The notes below the pieces were generated by a model. It did not search any database, was not told where the DNA came from, and saw only the letters and a list, made by a program, of their open reading frames with translations. Shown here in pieces: positions 25,015 to 34,646 of a stretch of DNA of 64,000 nt. The position numbers and the translations under genes were made by a program. How positions within the stretch are numbered: position 1 is the stretch's first letter; each line of letters opens with the position of its first letter. Location: contig NZ_LT629844.1 in assembly GCF_900106785.1 (NCBI RefSeq), positions 294,728 through 358,727 of the forward strand, in the 5' to 3' direction. This stretch comes from Prevotellamassilia timonensis (lineage in GTDB: Bacteria; Bacteroidota; Bacteroidia; Bacteroidales; Bacteroidaceae).

Positions 25015-26619
25015 TTACTTTCTTTGCATTGTCTGACTTTGACCTTCTTGCTGTTCCAGGACTTGCTCATAGTTTTGCGATGCCTGTTGCGTCAGCACGA
25101 TAGTATTCACCATTCCAGCGATGCGCATTTTCTTGGCATCATTGCTCAGGTTGGTATCACCCAACACTTGCGACAATCTACAGAACTCCGCATTGGTCAG
25201 CTCTCTCGTCACTTTGGTAGTGCCATTGTCCGCTTGCAACACAGCCTTTCCATTGTCGCCAACGCTCAGCACGCACTCCTTCATAGTCGGCATCAACGGT
25301 TTCAAGTCCACCTGCCTCTTGCTTACAGCTTCTGAGATTTGCGCTTTTTGCTCTTCCTCGCTTTTACTGTCTATTTGCACAGCGAGGGCAAGCAGACTGC
25401 TATACATGGTAGTCACCAATCCCATTATCGGGTCTGCACTTGACAATCCTGTGCTTGCGTCCTCGGATGAAAGCAGTTTCTTCATCCAATCGTCAGGTGA
25501 CAGACTCGTGTCCACTGCCGAACTATTTTCCTTGTATTTTGCCAACAGGTCATTGCCGTTATACAATGCTTGTTGCTTCAGATTGCCTTTCTGCGCTATC
25601 TCCGCCAAGTACGATGCAGGATCCACGTCCCTTGTCTTGCCGTCTGCCGATATGGTCTTCACCCCGAAATGCAGATGCTCACCTGTGGTTCGCGTTCCAG
25701 TATTGCCAGATACACCCAACTTCTGTCCTGCTTTTACCTCATCACCCACCTTCACGACGATACTGTCCAAGTGCATATAGGTGGTTTGCACCTTGCTTCC
25801 ATCCGATCTTGCGTATTCCACTGTCACAGACTTGCCACCGCCAGTATTGGCATTGTGGTTCACAGCTACCACCTTGCCACCATTCTCGGTTGCCAACACA
25901 TCATCATGCTTGGCTCTGATGTCAATGCCCTTGTGCATCTGCTGTTTGCTTTTGTCCATAGGGTCTTGACGCATACCGAATGGAGAAGTGACAAACAAGA
26001 ACTCGTCCCTTTTCACAGGGAATGAGTATTTGTCGTTGGTTGTTTGAGATGCTGTTTGCTTCTTTTCGTCATTATTGGATGTCGATACCGAAGACGATAC
26101 CGTTGCTGAAGTCCTTGCATTCTGTTCTACGCCGAACTTCTTGTCCTCTGCCCTCATTTCTTGCATCACCTGTTGGTCATACTTCTGTAATCCATTAATC
26201 TCGATAATCTTTTGCAAACTGGCAGCATATCCTCCATTGGTGGCATAACCGCCTCGCTCAATACCTTTTGTCCATCCCTTGTAGTCGTCGGGAGAGAGTT
26301 TGAAGCATTGGCTGTAGCGGCTGCTGTTCTTCAATATCTTGGAATGGTGTTCGTATGAGTCACCCACCGTGGCATACTTGCAGAACTTCTCATTCGGCTT
26401 GTCATCGGTATAGACAAGATAATCGCCACCGTTCTTCAGCCAACTTTTCGAAGCCTTCACGCCAAAATGGTTGTTGCCCAACTGCGACAGTTCACTCTGT
26501 CCATTACGGCTTTCTAAGATGCCTTGCGCCAAGGTGATGGAAGCAGGGATGCCATATCGCTTCATTTGTTCCATCGCCTCGGCAGCATATCTTTCTGCAT
26601 ATTGCTGATTCTTGCTCAT
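25015..26619 (-). CDS. Bifunctional peptidoglycan hydrolase: glucosaminidase + M23 peptidase
   Basis: A 534-residue protein. Residues 5-150 are a FlgJ-type glucosaminidase domain ('GIPASITLAQGILESRNGQSEL' with the catalytic Glu, then 'HFGVKAS'). Residues 205-330 are a LytM/M23 endopeptidase ('HKGIDI' and 'GEHLHFG', zinc ligands H-x3-D and H-x-H). The C-terminal 200 residues are helical. No signal peptide is visible, so export must use another route, possibly the conjugation channel. Such enzymes open the cell wall for conjugation machinery. One of three M23-type genes in this module. Confidence 0.85.
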   Translation of the reverse strand: MSKNQQYAERYAAEAMEQMKRYGIPASITLAQGILESRNGQSELSQLGNNHFGVKASKSWLKNGGDYLVYTDDKPNEKFCKYATVGDSYEHHSKILKNSSRYSQCFKLSPDDYKGWTKGIERGGYATNGGYAASLQKIIEINGLQKYDQQVMQEMRAEDKKFGVEQNARTSATVSSSVSTSNNDEKKQTASQTTNDKYSFPVKRDEFLFVTSPFGMRQDPMDKSKQQMHKGIDIRAKHDDVLATENGGKVVAVNHNANTGGGKSVTVEYARSDGSKVQTTYMHLDSIVVKVGDEVKAGQKLGVSGNTGTRTTGEHLHFGVKTISADGKTRDVDPASYLAEIAQKGNLKQQALYNGNDLLAKYKENSSAVDTSLSPDDWMKKLLSSEDASTGLSSADPIMGLVTTMYSSLLALAVQIDSKSEEEQKAQISEAVSKRQVDLKPLMPTMKECVLSVGDNGKAVLQADNGTTKVTRELTNAEFCRLSQVLGDTNLSNDAKKMRIAGMVNTIVLTQQASQNYEQVLEQQEGQSQTMQRK

Positions 26620-26637
26620 GTCTTTATATCCTCATTA

Positions 26638-29055
26638 TTATCGTTTCATACCGCCAGAACGCTGCTGTTCCTCAGTATTTTGCTCCTCTTGCTTCTGCTT
26701 GGGTGCCTCCAACTGGTCACAGATAGCCACTCGTTCTCCAACTCGGATAAGCTTGGGCAGATAGGTGTCCAAGGCATGATGTGGAAAGCCAGCCATGTAG
26801 GGACCTGCTTGGGTGTTTCTCTTTGTCAATGTAATCCCCAACACTTCCGCTCCTCGCTTGGCATCCTGTTCATACATCTCATAAAAATCACCTACACGAA
26901 ACAGCAGCAAAGCATCTGGATGCTTGGCTTTCAACTCCTTCCATTGCTTCATGATGGGAGAGTCCTTGGTCTCTTCCTTCTGCTTACCCTTTGTTTCTTC
27001 CTTCTTTTCCACAGTAGCGTTATTATCTCTTTGAACAGTCGCATCCTTCTCTTCCCTAATATCTGTCTTTTCCTCAGAAGATGCTTGCTTATTCTCTTCC
27101 TCGTGATACTCTCGATGTCCTTCCTCATTCTTATCGGTGGAGACTTGCGTTTCTTGCTTCACCTCGGTTTCATCAACTTGCTTTTCAGATGCAGTCTGCT
27201 CTTGTGTCTGTCCTTTCTGCAGGATGTCAGCAAACAAGGTTGCTGCAAGATGTTTCTTATACTCGTTTTTGTCTTCGGCAATCCACATCCGTTGCCATTG
27301 GCTTGGCGATACCACACGAGGCTGCAACTTGTCTGCGCCATCAATGGTGGCTGCACACAGAATGACATCGTTCTTTGCCTTGAACACGTTCACTTTCTGT
27401 ATGCGGTTCATGTCCACCTCGTTGTGCTGACCGCTGCCGAACAAGTCCACCTTCAGATCAGGCTTTGTCTCTGCCATCGCATAGTATTTCTGTGCCAGTT
27501 CCATTCTCAGACTGTCCATCGTGTCCTGCGCCTGTTTCAGCGTGGTGAAGAAGCGGTTTAAGTCCGCCTTGTCGGGATAGATGGAAAAAGCCTTCTGTCC
27601 TTCGGGCTTGATATACATCGCCCAACGCTTGTTGTCATCCTGCACCATCTGTATGCGGTCGAAGCCCACCTGCTTGCTCTGGCTCACGGCATCACTCACG
27701 TCTATCTTGGATATGTCTTCCAATTGCCAGTTCTTCAGTCTTGCAACGGTGATGTCCTTTCCTGCGAAATAACTGTCATCAGGATGGTAGCCTAATGCAC
27801 CATCGGGATTGTAGAACTTGACAGACAGAAAACCTTCCTTCTGCAAGGCATGTTCAATGCGCTGCTTGCTCATACCCGACACTTCATTGTTCACTTCCAA
27901 TGATGCTCCTGCTGGCAACACCACATCGGCACTCTTGTTTTCCTTGTCTCTTACAATCACCACAAACTTCTGCTCGCTGTCAGGATGCTTGGCTATCTCA
28001 TCTGCCACAAAGTAGTGTTTGGGCATCTGCGCTTGCATCTCGGTGGTCTGCTGCTCGTTCTTCAAGGATGAATATTCTATTTTCTCGCCACGCTCTGCCT
28101 TGCGGATAACGTCCAAGGCATTGTTCACATCACTCTCTATGGCATCTATCAGACATGGATTTTCTTTCAGTTCACGGTTCCAGTAGTCCACCAGTCCCAT
28201 ATTCTCCTTGGAAATCTTGGCTGGCATACCCATTTTCATCATCTTGATGCCCGAAGCCAGTTCCACAACCAGTTTCTCTTGCTTCACGGCATCCTCCGAT
28301 GGCGCAATGCCGTTTTTCATCACCATGCCTTCCCTTGCCAGTCGCTGTTGATGTCCTGTAGCACTCACCACTTGGCGCAGCATTTCCTGCACATAATCGC
28401 TATAATGCTCAAAGTTTTCTTGCTTTGGCATATACACAGCATCTTTTTCTGTGTCATAGTGTGCCACTCCGCTTCCGTCTTTGCGCACCGCCATCAGGTT
28501 TTCCTTCATCTTCTGGATGAAGTCATTTACTTGGCTACGCAATGCCTTGTCTTCATTCGCACCGACATTTTCCTTCACCACCTCTTCATATTTTTCTTTG
28601 TCTTTCAATAGCAACATGGTTTGGTCGATGTTGAACAGCACTCGTATCTCCCGATTATGGATGCCCTTGTACTGTGTCTGATCGGTAGCCGACAATTCCT
28701 GGTAGTCCTTTCTACTGATGATGTCCTCTGGATTATGTCGGTTCACATACTTGTTCCACGCATACCAGTTGAACGGCACACCTCTCTCATGCGCCATCAC
28801 AGACTCGTCTCGCTTCTTGGCTTCGCTAAATAACGTGTAAAGATTTGTAGAAAATCCGTTCTTGTCGGAGTTCAATCCCATCACGAGGGCATTGAACGGA
28901 CTCACTGCCGCTCCCTTTGGGTAAAACCGTGGATATTGCTTTCCTTGCTCATTCAGCCAGACACCCTTGTTGTCGGCTGCTTTCGACAGGGCCTCGGTAA
29001 TCAGTGACACTTGACGCTCTGCCGCATTCTTCTCTTGTGGACTTTTCTCTTTCAT
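26638..29055 (-). CDS. ArdC-related protein with degenerate zincin and C-terminal MutS domain I
   Basis: An 805-residue protein. Residues 1-290 resemble ArdC, but the H-E-x-x-H motif is lost: the matching place reads '[17 protein letters not shown]'. The middle (330-600) is a DUF3945-like region with several short repeats. The tail has a low-complexity acidic linker, then '[40 protein letters not shown]', the N-terminal mismatch-recognition domain of MutS. It keeps the Phe-x-Glu ('FYE') motif, near residue 722. It ends in 'RSGGMKR'. Likely acts on incoming DNA; the role of the MutS part is unknown. Confidence 0.72.
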   Translation of the reverse strand: MKEKSPQEKNAAERQVSLITEALSKAADNKGVWLNEQGKQYPRFYPKGAAVSPFNALVMGLNSDKNGFSTNLYTLFSEAKKRDESVMAHERGVPFNWYAWNKYVNRHNPEDIISRKDYQELSATDQTQYKGIHNREIRVLFNIDQTMLLLKDKEKYEEVVKENVGANEDKALRSQVNDFIQKMKENLMAVRKDGSGVAHYDTEKDAVYMPKQENFEHYSDYVQEMLRQVVSATGHQQRLAREGMVMKNGIAPSEDAVKQEKLVVELASGIKMMKMGMPAKISKENMGLVDYWNRELKENPCLIDAIESDVNNALDVIRKAERGEKIEYSSLKNEQQTTEMQAQMPKHYFVADEIAKHPDSEQKFVVIVRDKENKSADVVLPAGASLEVNNEVSGMSKQRIEHALQKEGFLSVKFYNPDGALGYHPDDSYFAGKDITVARLKNWQLEDISKIDVSDAVSQSKQVGFDRIQMVQDDNKRWAMYIKPEGQKAFSIYPDKADLNRFFTTLKQAQDTMDSLRMELAQKYYAMAETKPDLKVDLFGSGQHNEVDMNRIQKVNVFKAKNDVILCAATIDGADKLQPRVVSPSQWQRMWIAEDKNEYKKHLAATLFADILQKGQTQEQTASEKQVDETEVKQETQVSTDKNEEGHREYHEEENKQASSEEKTDIREEKDATVQRDNNATVEKKEETKGKQKEETKDSPIMKQWKELKAKHPDALLLFRVGDFYEMYEQDAKRGAEVLGITLTKRNTQAGPYMAGFPHHALDTYLPKLIRVGERVAICDQLEAPKQKQEEQNTEEQQRSGGMKR

Positions 29056-29082
29056 TGTATGATTGTTTTACGTTTTCTTTTA

Positions 29083-30918
29083 TTATCTTGAACGTTGAAT
29101 AACTTCTCGCTGCTCTGCGTTTTCCATCGCCTCGTTTCTCACACTTCTCACTTCTTGCTCGCCATAGTTGTGTTCTGCCATCTGTCTCATCTGGTCACTC
29201 TTGGCAAGCACGGCATTGGCAAGGGTGTTGAGTGGTAAGGCTCCTGCTTGATATGCTCCAACCACATGCTCTGGCAGTTGGATGGTGTATGGCACTCGGT
29301 CGATGGTTGCCACCAAGCAATTGCCTTGCAGCACAGGGTTGGCTATTCGGGGATTCAACGGTTCGTCTGGATAGGACTTATATTGCACTGCTTGTGATGT
29401 TGTATTATCGTATGATACAGCATTTCCATCATTGCTTTCCCGTTTGTTTGCCAATGCTTCATGTCCAGCCTTGTTCAGCAGATTGGCACCGCCCATACCG
29501 ATGAGCGTCATCTTCAGCAATGGATTTTTCACAAACATTCCTGCAAGAATGGCGGCTATCGGCATCATGTTGTCCTTCAAGCCTAATGATTGCGTCTTGC
29601 CAGTGAACAGTCCAACAAGGATGTCGGGCAACATGGCTATCACATAGCCGAGGTTATTGCCGATGTCGCTGAAACCATTCAGTCCGAAGTTCTTCAACAG
29701 CCCTTCCCAACCGTTGCTGTTATCATTTTCAGGTTGGTCTTGAAGTTCTTCCTCTGATTGCGCTTGCTGTTGTTCATCAGTTTCTGTTTGTTGCGCCTCT
29801 GCCTCTTTCTTTTCTTGGATGATGCGCTCTGCCTCTGCAACCTTGGCTGCGTCGTGCTTGGCTTTCTCTTCCAGATAGGCATCTTCCTTGCCGGGTGCCA
29901 CTATCAGCGGTACATTCTTGTATTTCGGATCGTTCCGTTTCTCTTGCTCTTTTTGGAAAGGAAACTTAAAACTGTTGTCTGTCCATGCCATAGGCGTAAA
30001 TGCTTTTTGTGGAATATGTATCTTATTATGGAGTTTGCTGTTGAGCGTCTTGAAATAGCCATTGTCGGTGGCATTCACTTTCTTGGCTTGTGAGCGAAAA
30101 CCAGTGAAGGCATTGCCGTTTTGTCCGAACACACCCTTGCTGATGCTCAGTTCCATCACTTGCTCTTTCCGCTGTTCTGCGTTTCCCTTCTTGGAATCGA
30201 GGATATAGCCCAATGCCATGTCGCTCCCCACCAAAGTTGCCAATGACTTCCAACTACCGATACCGCCCATAGTCACGGCATCCACTACCGAGGCGGTAGC
30301 CCTTCCAGCAAACTTCTCCGTCTTGCTTGGCTTATAGGCTTTCTCGCCACGAGCTTCTATCTCTGCCGTCAATGGTGACTTCATCAGTTCTTCTTGCAGT
30401 CCCCAGATGCTGTTTTGTGCTGCCTTTCGCAAGATGTAGTCCATCGTTGACTTGGGTGTATTGTCCTTGACGAGCTTCCCAATCATCAGGTCTTCCATCC
30501 TTTGTGCAACGTATGCGTATGCCAAATCCTCGCCACAGGCTTTCGACAAAGCGTCATATTTGCTTCGTCCAATTTCCTTCACCACGGCATTGCGCCACTC
30601 GCCAGCAAGAAGAGCCAAATCCTTCACGATGTTTTTGTCCTTCCATATCTTCTGGTTGCACATCGCTAGATAGTCCTCCGTGGTTTTGCTGTTCCATTTG
30701 CCTGTTTGCTTTAGAACAAACTCGGTGTTGTCGGCATACGGATTGGCAGAAGCAAGCACTCCTGCCAAACTGCTCTGGTATCTGCCTCTTTCCTCCAGTT
30801 GCTTGTGAGTCAAGTCATCTCGCACCTGTTTCATCACAGGTGCCAGCTTGCCGTCAAAATATCCTTGAAGGCAATACTCCAGTTCGGCAAAGCGTGTAGG
30901 GTTCTTGATAGTACTCAT
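29083..30918 (-). CDS. Large hypothetical mobile-element protein
   Basis: I start it at ATG 30918 ('MSTIKNPTRFAELEYCLQGYF'), giving 611 residues, since the frame up to 31017 overlaps the upstream gene. Residues 1-150 are helical and resemble other proteins of Bacteroidales transfer regions. A Gln/Glu-rich linker (about 355-395) separates this from a C-terminal part with two weak hydrophobic stretches ('YVIAMLPDILVGLF', 'MMPIAAILAGMFVKN'). The start overlaps the stop of the M23 reading frame by one base (TAATG). No family recognised. Confidence 0.65.
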   Translation of the reverse strand: MSTIKNPTRFAELEYCLQGYFDGKLAPVMKQVRDDLTHKQLEERGRYQSSLAGVLASANPYADNTEFVLKQTGKWNSKTTEDYLAMCNQKIWKDKNIVKDLALLAGEWRNAVVKEIGRSKYDALSKACGEDLAYAYVAQRMEDLMIGKLVKDNTPKSTMDYILRKAAQNSIWGLQEELMKSPLTAEIEARGEKAYKPSKTEKFAGRATASVVDAVTMGGIGSWKSLATLVGSDMALGYILDSKKGNAEQRKEQVMELSISKGVFGQNGNAFTGFRSQAKKVNATDNGYFKTLNSKLHNKIHIPQKAFTPMAWTDNSFKFPFQKEQEKRNDPKYKNVPLIVAPGKEDAYLEEKAKHDAAKVAEAERIIQEKKEAEAQQTETDEQQQAQSEEELQDQPENDNSNGWEGLLKNFGLNGFSDIGNNLGYVIAMLPDILVGLFTGKTQSLGLKDNMMPIAAILAGMFVKNPLLKMTLIGMGGANLLNKAGHEALANKRESNDGNAVSYDNTTSQAVQYKSYPDEPLNPRIANPVLQGNCLVATIDRVPYTIQLPEHVVGAYQAGALPLNTLANAVLAKSDQMRQMAEHNYGEQEVRSVRNEAMENAEQREVIQRSR

Positions 30919-32056
30919 TATAGCGTTACGTTTAGTTGACCTAATATCTGTTCTCTTGTCTGCTCGATGGCTTGGTGATACACTTCCATCTGTTTTGGAA
31001 AGTATTCCTCCAGCCAAGAGTCCTTCTCTATTCTGTCATGGATGAAGAGGATGGCTTGCTGCAGTTCTATCTCCACGGAGCATTCTCCTTCCTCTCGGTT
31101 ATTGAACCACGCCTTTGTCCACCATCTCACTCCTGCACGGTCGGGATAGACGCTCACCAACCTTGGAATATCAAAGCTCTGCACATCGATGTCCAGTTCA
31201 GCAAGCGGGTCGATGATGCCACTCGTCCTTATGGCTTCGTCATGGAGTTTTTTTTTAGAACTTCGCTCAATGTGGACAGATAGATGCCATGCCGCAATGC
31301 CAGATAGTTCAAGAAATCCGCAATCAGCAAGTTCTGCACCTTGCAAGCCAAGGGCATAGCTCTCTGCCCGATGCCTAACGGATTGCTGATGGATGGCATA
31401 GCTTCATAGAAATAGTGTTTCGCCGCTGACAAGGTAAAGATGTTCCTTAGCGACTGCTCTGCATGTTGCGGTGTCACATACATACCTTTATACAGGTCTT
31501 CCATATACGATGGCATGAAGCGCAGCATCAATTCTTCTATCTCTTTCTGGTCTTTGTCATACTGTGTGGCTATATTCATGTCGTAGGTCTCAAACTCAGG
31601 AAAACCTGTCTTACCGGTCTGTTCCATTGCCTTCACATTGCCATATAGCATGGTCAGAAAATCAATCGGATTGATTTCCTTGCCGTCAAACTTCACCTCG
31701 AAATGCAGTCTGTCACCGCTCAATGCCACGATGTTTCCTGCCTTCACGGTTTGTCCGAAGTTCACGAACACGTTGGCAAGGTGGGCGTAGGTCACTTCAT
31801 ATTTGCCGTAGCGTACCACTTGGTAGATGCCGTGTGTCGCATCATTGCCAATGCCCGATACCGTTCCGCTTGCCAAGGCTGACAGCAGATAGTGATTTGC
31901 CTCAAAGTCCAATCCGTGATGGAAGAACACCATTCCTGTTACAGGATGCTTCTGTTTTCCATAGCCAAGTGTCAGTTCCACATCCTTGCCTCGCTCCTCA
32001 AAGGGCATGCAAAAGCCGCTTTTTGATTGCAGCATCATTTCTTCTGTATATCTCAT
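30918..32056 (-). pseudogene. M23-peptidase-like protein interrupted by frameshift at A9 tract
   Basis: Two overlapping frames appear to be one gene. The first (32056 to 31229) has the M23-like motifs 'HHGLDF' and 'RLHFEV' and ends 'LSTLSEVLKK' then goes out of frame. The second continues '..KKKLHDEAIRTSGIIDPLAELDIDVQSFDIP' to a stop at 30918. The switch lies at a run of nine A on the coding strand (T9 at 31248-31256). Restored, the product is about 380 residues. The frameshift may be a sequencing error, phase variation or programmed slippage. Starts 19 bases after the upstream gene, and is coupled to 30918. Confidence 0.7.
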
Positions 32057-32075
32057 GTTGTTGTCGTTTTTATGT

Positions 32076-32735
32076 TTATCGTTTCATGCCGCCACTGCGT
32101 GTGGTCGTTTCTGCTTCGTTCGCATTTCTTCCTTGACCGCCATCACCACTGACAATGTTCTTGATATTGGAATTGTTGCCGATGAGCATCATGCCGAGCA
32201 TGGCTCCTGCTATCTTGCCAAGCCATCCGAAACGTCCGAAAGTGAGGAACGCTGCTGTTACCAGTCCTGCAAGGCTCAGTCCCGACACGTTTCCTTTCAC
32301 TAAGTTCTTGAAGAAGTTGCCGAACATCTCCAGTCCGTTGCCTCCGAAGATGCCACGGAAGAAGTTGCTCATTCCGCTCCACTTGCTGTTGATGTCGCCC
32401 ATGGCACCATTCACAGCATCCACAGCTTCTCCAGCCTTGTTCTTCAGTCCTTTCACGTCTTCCACAGCTTCGGATATTTTCTCCGTGGTGTCTTTTCCTA
32501 CCACCACATCACTGGCTATCTCCACCATGCTCTTGTCGTTGACAAGGTTCTGCCATGCCACATATCCTGCTGCGCTGCCCACAGCGGCTGTTTTCATCGC
32601 ACTTCCTGCGCCTTTTAGTGCTTGGGTGGGATGCACAGCCGTATTGCTTGCAGATTTCAGTCCTTGCTTGGCGACACTACCTGCACCTTTCAAGGCACTG
32701 CCGCCATACTTTGCTATCTTTGCCCATATACTCAT
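32076..32735 (-). CDS. Membrane-associated hypothetical protein with RSGGMKR tail
   Basis: A 219-residue protein. The N terminus is Gly/Ala/Lys-rich ('KYGGSALKGAGSVAKQGLK') and amphipathic. The middle has an alternating helical pattern ('ISEAVEDVKGLKNKAGEAVDAVNGAM'). A hydrophobic stretch is near residues 155-190 ('LSLAGLVTAAFLTFGRFGWLGKIAG...MLGMMLIG'). The C terminus is Glu/Thr-rich and ends 'RSGGMKR', identical in its last seven residues to the 805-residue protein of the same operon. No family recognised; possibly a membrane-perturbing or channel-associated protein. Confidence 0.6.
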   Translation of the reverse strand: MSIWAKIAKYGGSALKGAGSVAKQGLKSASNTAVHPTQALKGAGSAMKTAAVGSAAGYVAWQNLVNDKSMVEIASDVVVGKDTTEKISEAVEDVKGLKNKAGEAVDAVNGAMGDINSKWSGMSNFFRGIFGGNGLEMFGNFFKNLVKGNVSGLSLAGLVTAAFLTFGRFGWLGKIAGAMLGMMLIGNNSNIKNIVSGDGGQGRNANEAETTTRSGGMKR

Positions 32736-32753
32736 AGTCGTATCTTTTTATTG

Positions 32754-33434
32754 TTATTTGATCTTTCCGTTTCGCTTCCATCTGTTCATGCAGTCCTTCA
32801 CGATGGTTTTCTTGTCAGCCTTGTCGTGGCTACCTTCCTCTATCTCTGCCCAGATGTCCGCCATCGAGGTGTACTTCACCGCCTTGGTCAGCCGTTGCAG
32901 CTTTTTGTTCATTACCTTCAGCTTGGGGCGGATGCCGAAAACGATTTCCACTCGTTCTTTCTCGGTTATCTTGTTGCCTGACAAGCATACAAGCCTGATG
33001 TCATTTACTATCTCCACGCTGCCCATAATCAACTCCCGATAGATCTTGTTGCGCTTGGCTGACAGTGTCACAGCAAGGGCATTGCTCGGATGTTTATCCA
33101 GTTGTTTGGTGAATCCTCCCAAGTTATCCACCAGTCGGTCTATCTCGTGATAGAAGCCATATACCTGTGCAGCATACACCACGATGGAGCGGAACGAGTC
33201 CAAGTAGTTGTTGAACTCTCGTTGCAGATTGGTGGTTCCTTCCACTTCCTCTTTCAACCATATATGACCAGTGGTCTGCATCAGCATCACCTTCTCCTGG
33301 TTCTTCAACTCCTTTTCAGCCTTGTCTGTATATGCGTATATCATTCCTGCCAACACAGGGTCGTTCTGGGCTTGCACCTTGCAGACGGAAAGCAACATTA
33401 TGCCAAAGCAAAATATCCATGTTCTCATACTCAA
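32754..33434 (-). CDS. Secreted conjugation-module protein, paralogue A
   Basis: A 226-residue protein with signal peptide ('MRTWIFCFGIMLLSVCKVQAQ'). The mature part is helical. It shares a layout with the next gene upstream: 'Q..LMQTT...NLQREFNNYLDSFRS' versus 'ALLQNT...KWEKKYNSYLKSVNG', and 'LTKAVKYTSMADIW' versus 'LYLSIRYYTMSDVW', both followed by a 'RW' near the end. The two genes are therefore ancient paralogues, 14 bases apart. Probably a periplasmic component of the transfer apparatus; function unknown. Confidence 0.65.
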   Translation of the reverse strand: MSMRTWIFCFGIMLLSVCKVQAQNDPVLAGMIYAYTDKAEKELKNQEKVMLMQTTGHIWLKEEVEGTTNLQREFNNYLDSFRSIVVYAAQVYGFYHEIDRLVDNLGGFTKQLDKHPSNALAVTLSAKRNKIYRELIMGSVEIVNDIRLVCLSGNKITEKERVEIVFGIRPKLKVMNKKLQRLTKAVKYTSMADIWAEIEEGSHDKADKKTIVKDCMNRWKRNGKIK

Positions 33435-33448
33435 ATGTTTTTATATTA

Positions 33449-34147
33449 TTATGGTGTACTGACTTTGGCAGCTCTCTGCCACCGCCCCAATGCTTGCGTA
33501 GCAATCTCACCATTACTTCTGTCTATCATCCCTGCCGTGACATTGTTCCACACATCACTCATTGTATAGTAGCGGATGCTCAGATACAGTTTGTTGAGCT
33601 TCTTTTGGAAAGCAGATAGTTTGTCGTTTAATGCCCACAAGGTCTTGGAGCGGTCTGCTCCTGTCAGCATATTCTCTGTGCCACCATTCGCCACGGCATC
33701 GTTCAATAGATTGAAAACCGATACCAATTCCGTTGCCGTCTCGATATACAGGTTATTCATACTCATGCTTGCCACAATGCCCTGCGGATTATTGGCAATA
33801 GCTGTCTTCAACTTGGCGAGCGTGATGAAAATCTTCACGCCATCATCATACAGATGGGTACATGCTTTCAGCGAAGAGGCATAGCCGTTCACTGATTTCA
33901 AGTAGCTGTTGTATTTCTTCTCCCATTTGTGTATCTGGTTAAACTCAGCAGCCATTGTATTCTGCAACAACGCCGTCTTGGTCTGTCCGTTGATTTGCTT
34001 TTCAATCTCACTGTTGATAAGTTCATTGCCTTCTGCCAATGCCATCCATTCCAAGGGATTGGATGACACCAATTGTGCCTTGGCTTCCGATGCCGTTGCT
34101 ATGCCGATAATTGCCATCAACCATATCTTACCTATTTGTAATCTCAT
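33449..34147 (-). CDS. Secreted conjugation-module protein, paralogue B
   Basis: A 232-residue protein with signal peptide ending 'ASEAKAQ'. Paralogous to the following gene (see paralogue A). Residues 60-100 ('EFNQIHKWEKKYNSYLKSVNGYASSLKACTHLYDDG') and 190-225 ('YYTMSDVWNNVTAGMIDRSNGEIATQALGRWQ') are the best shared blocks. The start overlaps the 3' end of the PH-domain gene by about 20 bases. As a secreted helical pair in a transfer operon they might form a hetero-oligomer; that is inference. Confidence 0.65.
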   Translation of the reverse strand: MRLQIGKIWLMAIIGIATASEAKAQLVSSNPLEWMALAEGNELINSEIEKQINGQTKTALLQNTMAAEFNQIHKWEKKYNSYLKSVNGYASSLKACTHLYDDGVKIFITLAKLKTAIANNPQGIVASMSMNNLYIETATELVSVFNLLNDAVANGGTENMLTGADRSKTLWALNDKLSAFQKKLNKLYLSIRYYTMSDVWNNVTAGMIDRSNGEIATQALGRWQRAAKVSTP

Positions 34148-34616
34148 AGATGCTCCTCCTGCGTTTGCTGGTTTCTACTCGTTCTCTGATAGTTGTTACC
34201 AAGTTTTCCTTCATCGGTACTCCGATAATGTCAAGCCTTGGTGTCGTTCTGTCTCCAGAATATATGCACACGGTTTTCAATCGGAATAGTTGCTGCATGA
34301 AAGTTTGACTTTCGTTGAAATCCACCACACGGTATAGTTCCTGATAATCTACTTCACGATGAAACACGCCATGCTCAAACACTAATTGTTCGTTACTGAT
34401 GATGTACCGCATCCTGCATAGATAGACCATTCGATATGCCAAACATAGGGAAAGCAAGAGCGAGAGGACAAACACCAAAGTGGAGAGAACGGCATCATCA
34501 ATACCTGCATATACAAAGCCTACGCTTATAAGCACAAGCAAGTGCAGCTCGTTGATGACGAACTGCATCCAATGGGGCTTGATGATGATGTTTCTATACC
34601 GATATGTCTGCTGCAT
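34128..34616 (-). CDS. Bacterial PH-domain membrane protein
   Basis: A 162-residue protein (ATG 34616). Two membrane helices near residues 20-65 ('LHLLVLISVGFVYAG', 'LSTLVFVLSLLLSLCLAYRM') are followed by a bPH2/DUF304-type domain: 'RMRYIISNEQLVFEHGVFHREVDYQELYRVVDFNESQTFMQQLFRLKTVCIYSGDRTTPRLDIIGV'. Similar PH-like proteins on conjugative elements are of unknown function. It is followed by the two secreted paralogues and preceded by the TOPRIM gene, 30 bases away. Confidence 0.75.
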   Translation of the reverse strand: MQQTYRYRNIIIKPHWMQFVINELHLLVLISVGFVYAGIDDAVLSTLVFVLSLLLSLCLAYRMVYLCRMRYIISNEQLVFEHGVFHREVDYQELYRVVDFNESQTFMQQLFRLKTVCIYSGDRTTPRLDIIGVPMKENLVTTIRERVETSKRRRSIYEITNR

Positions 34617-34646
34617 AGTTCTCCTTTTTGATAATGACACCATGCT

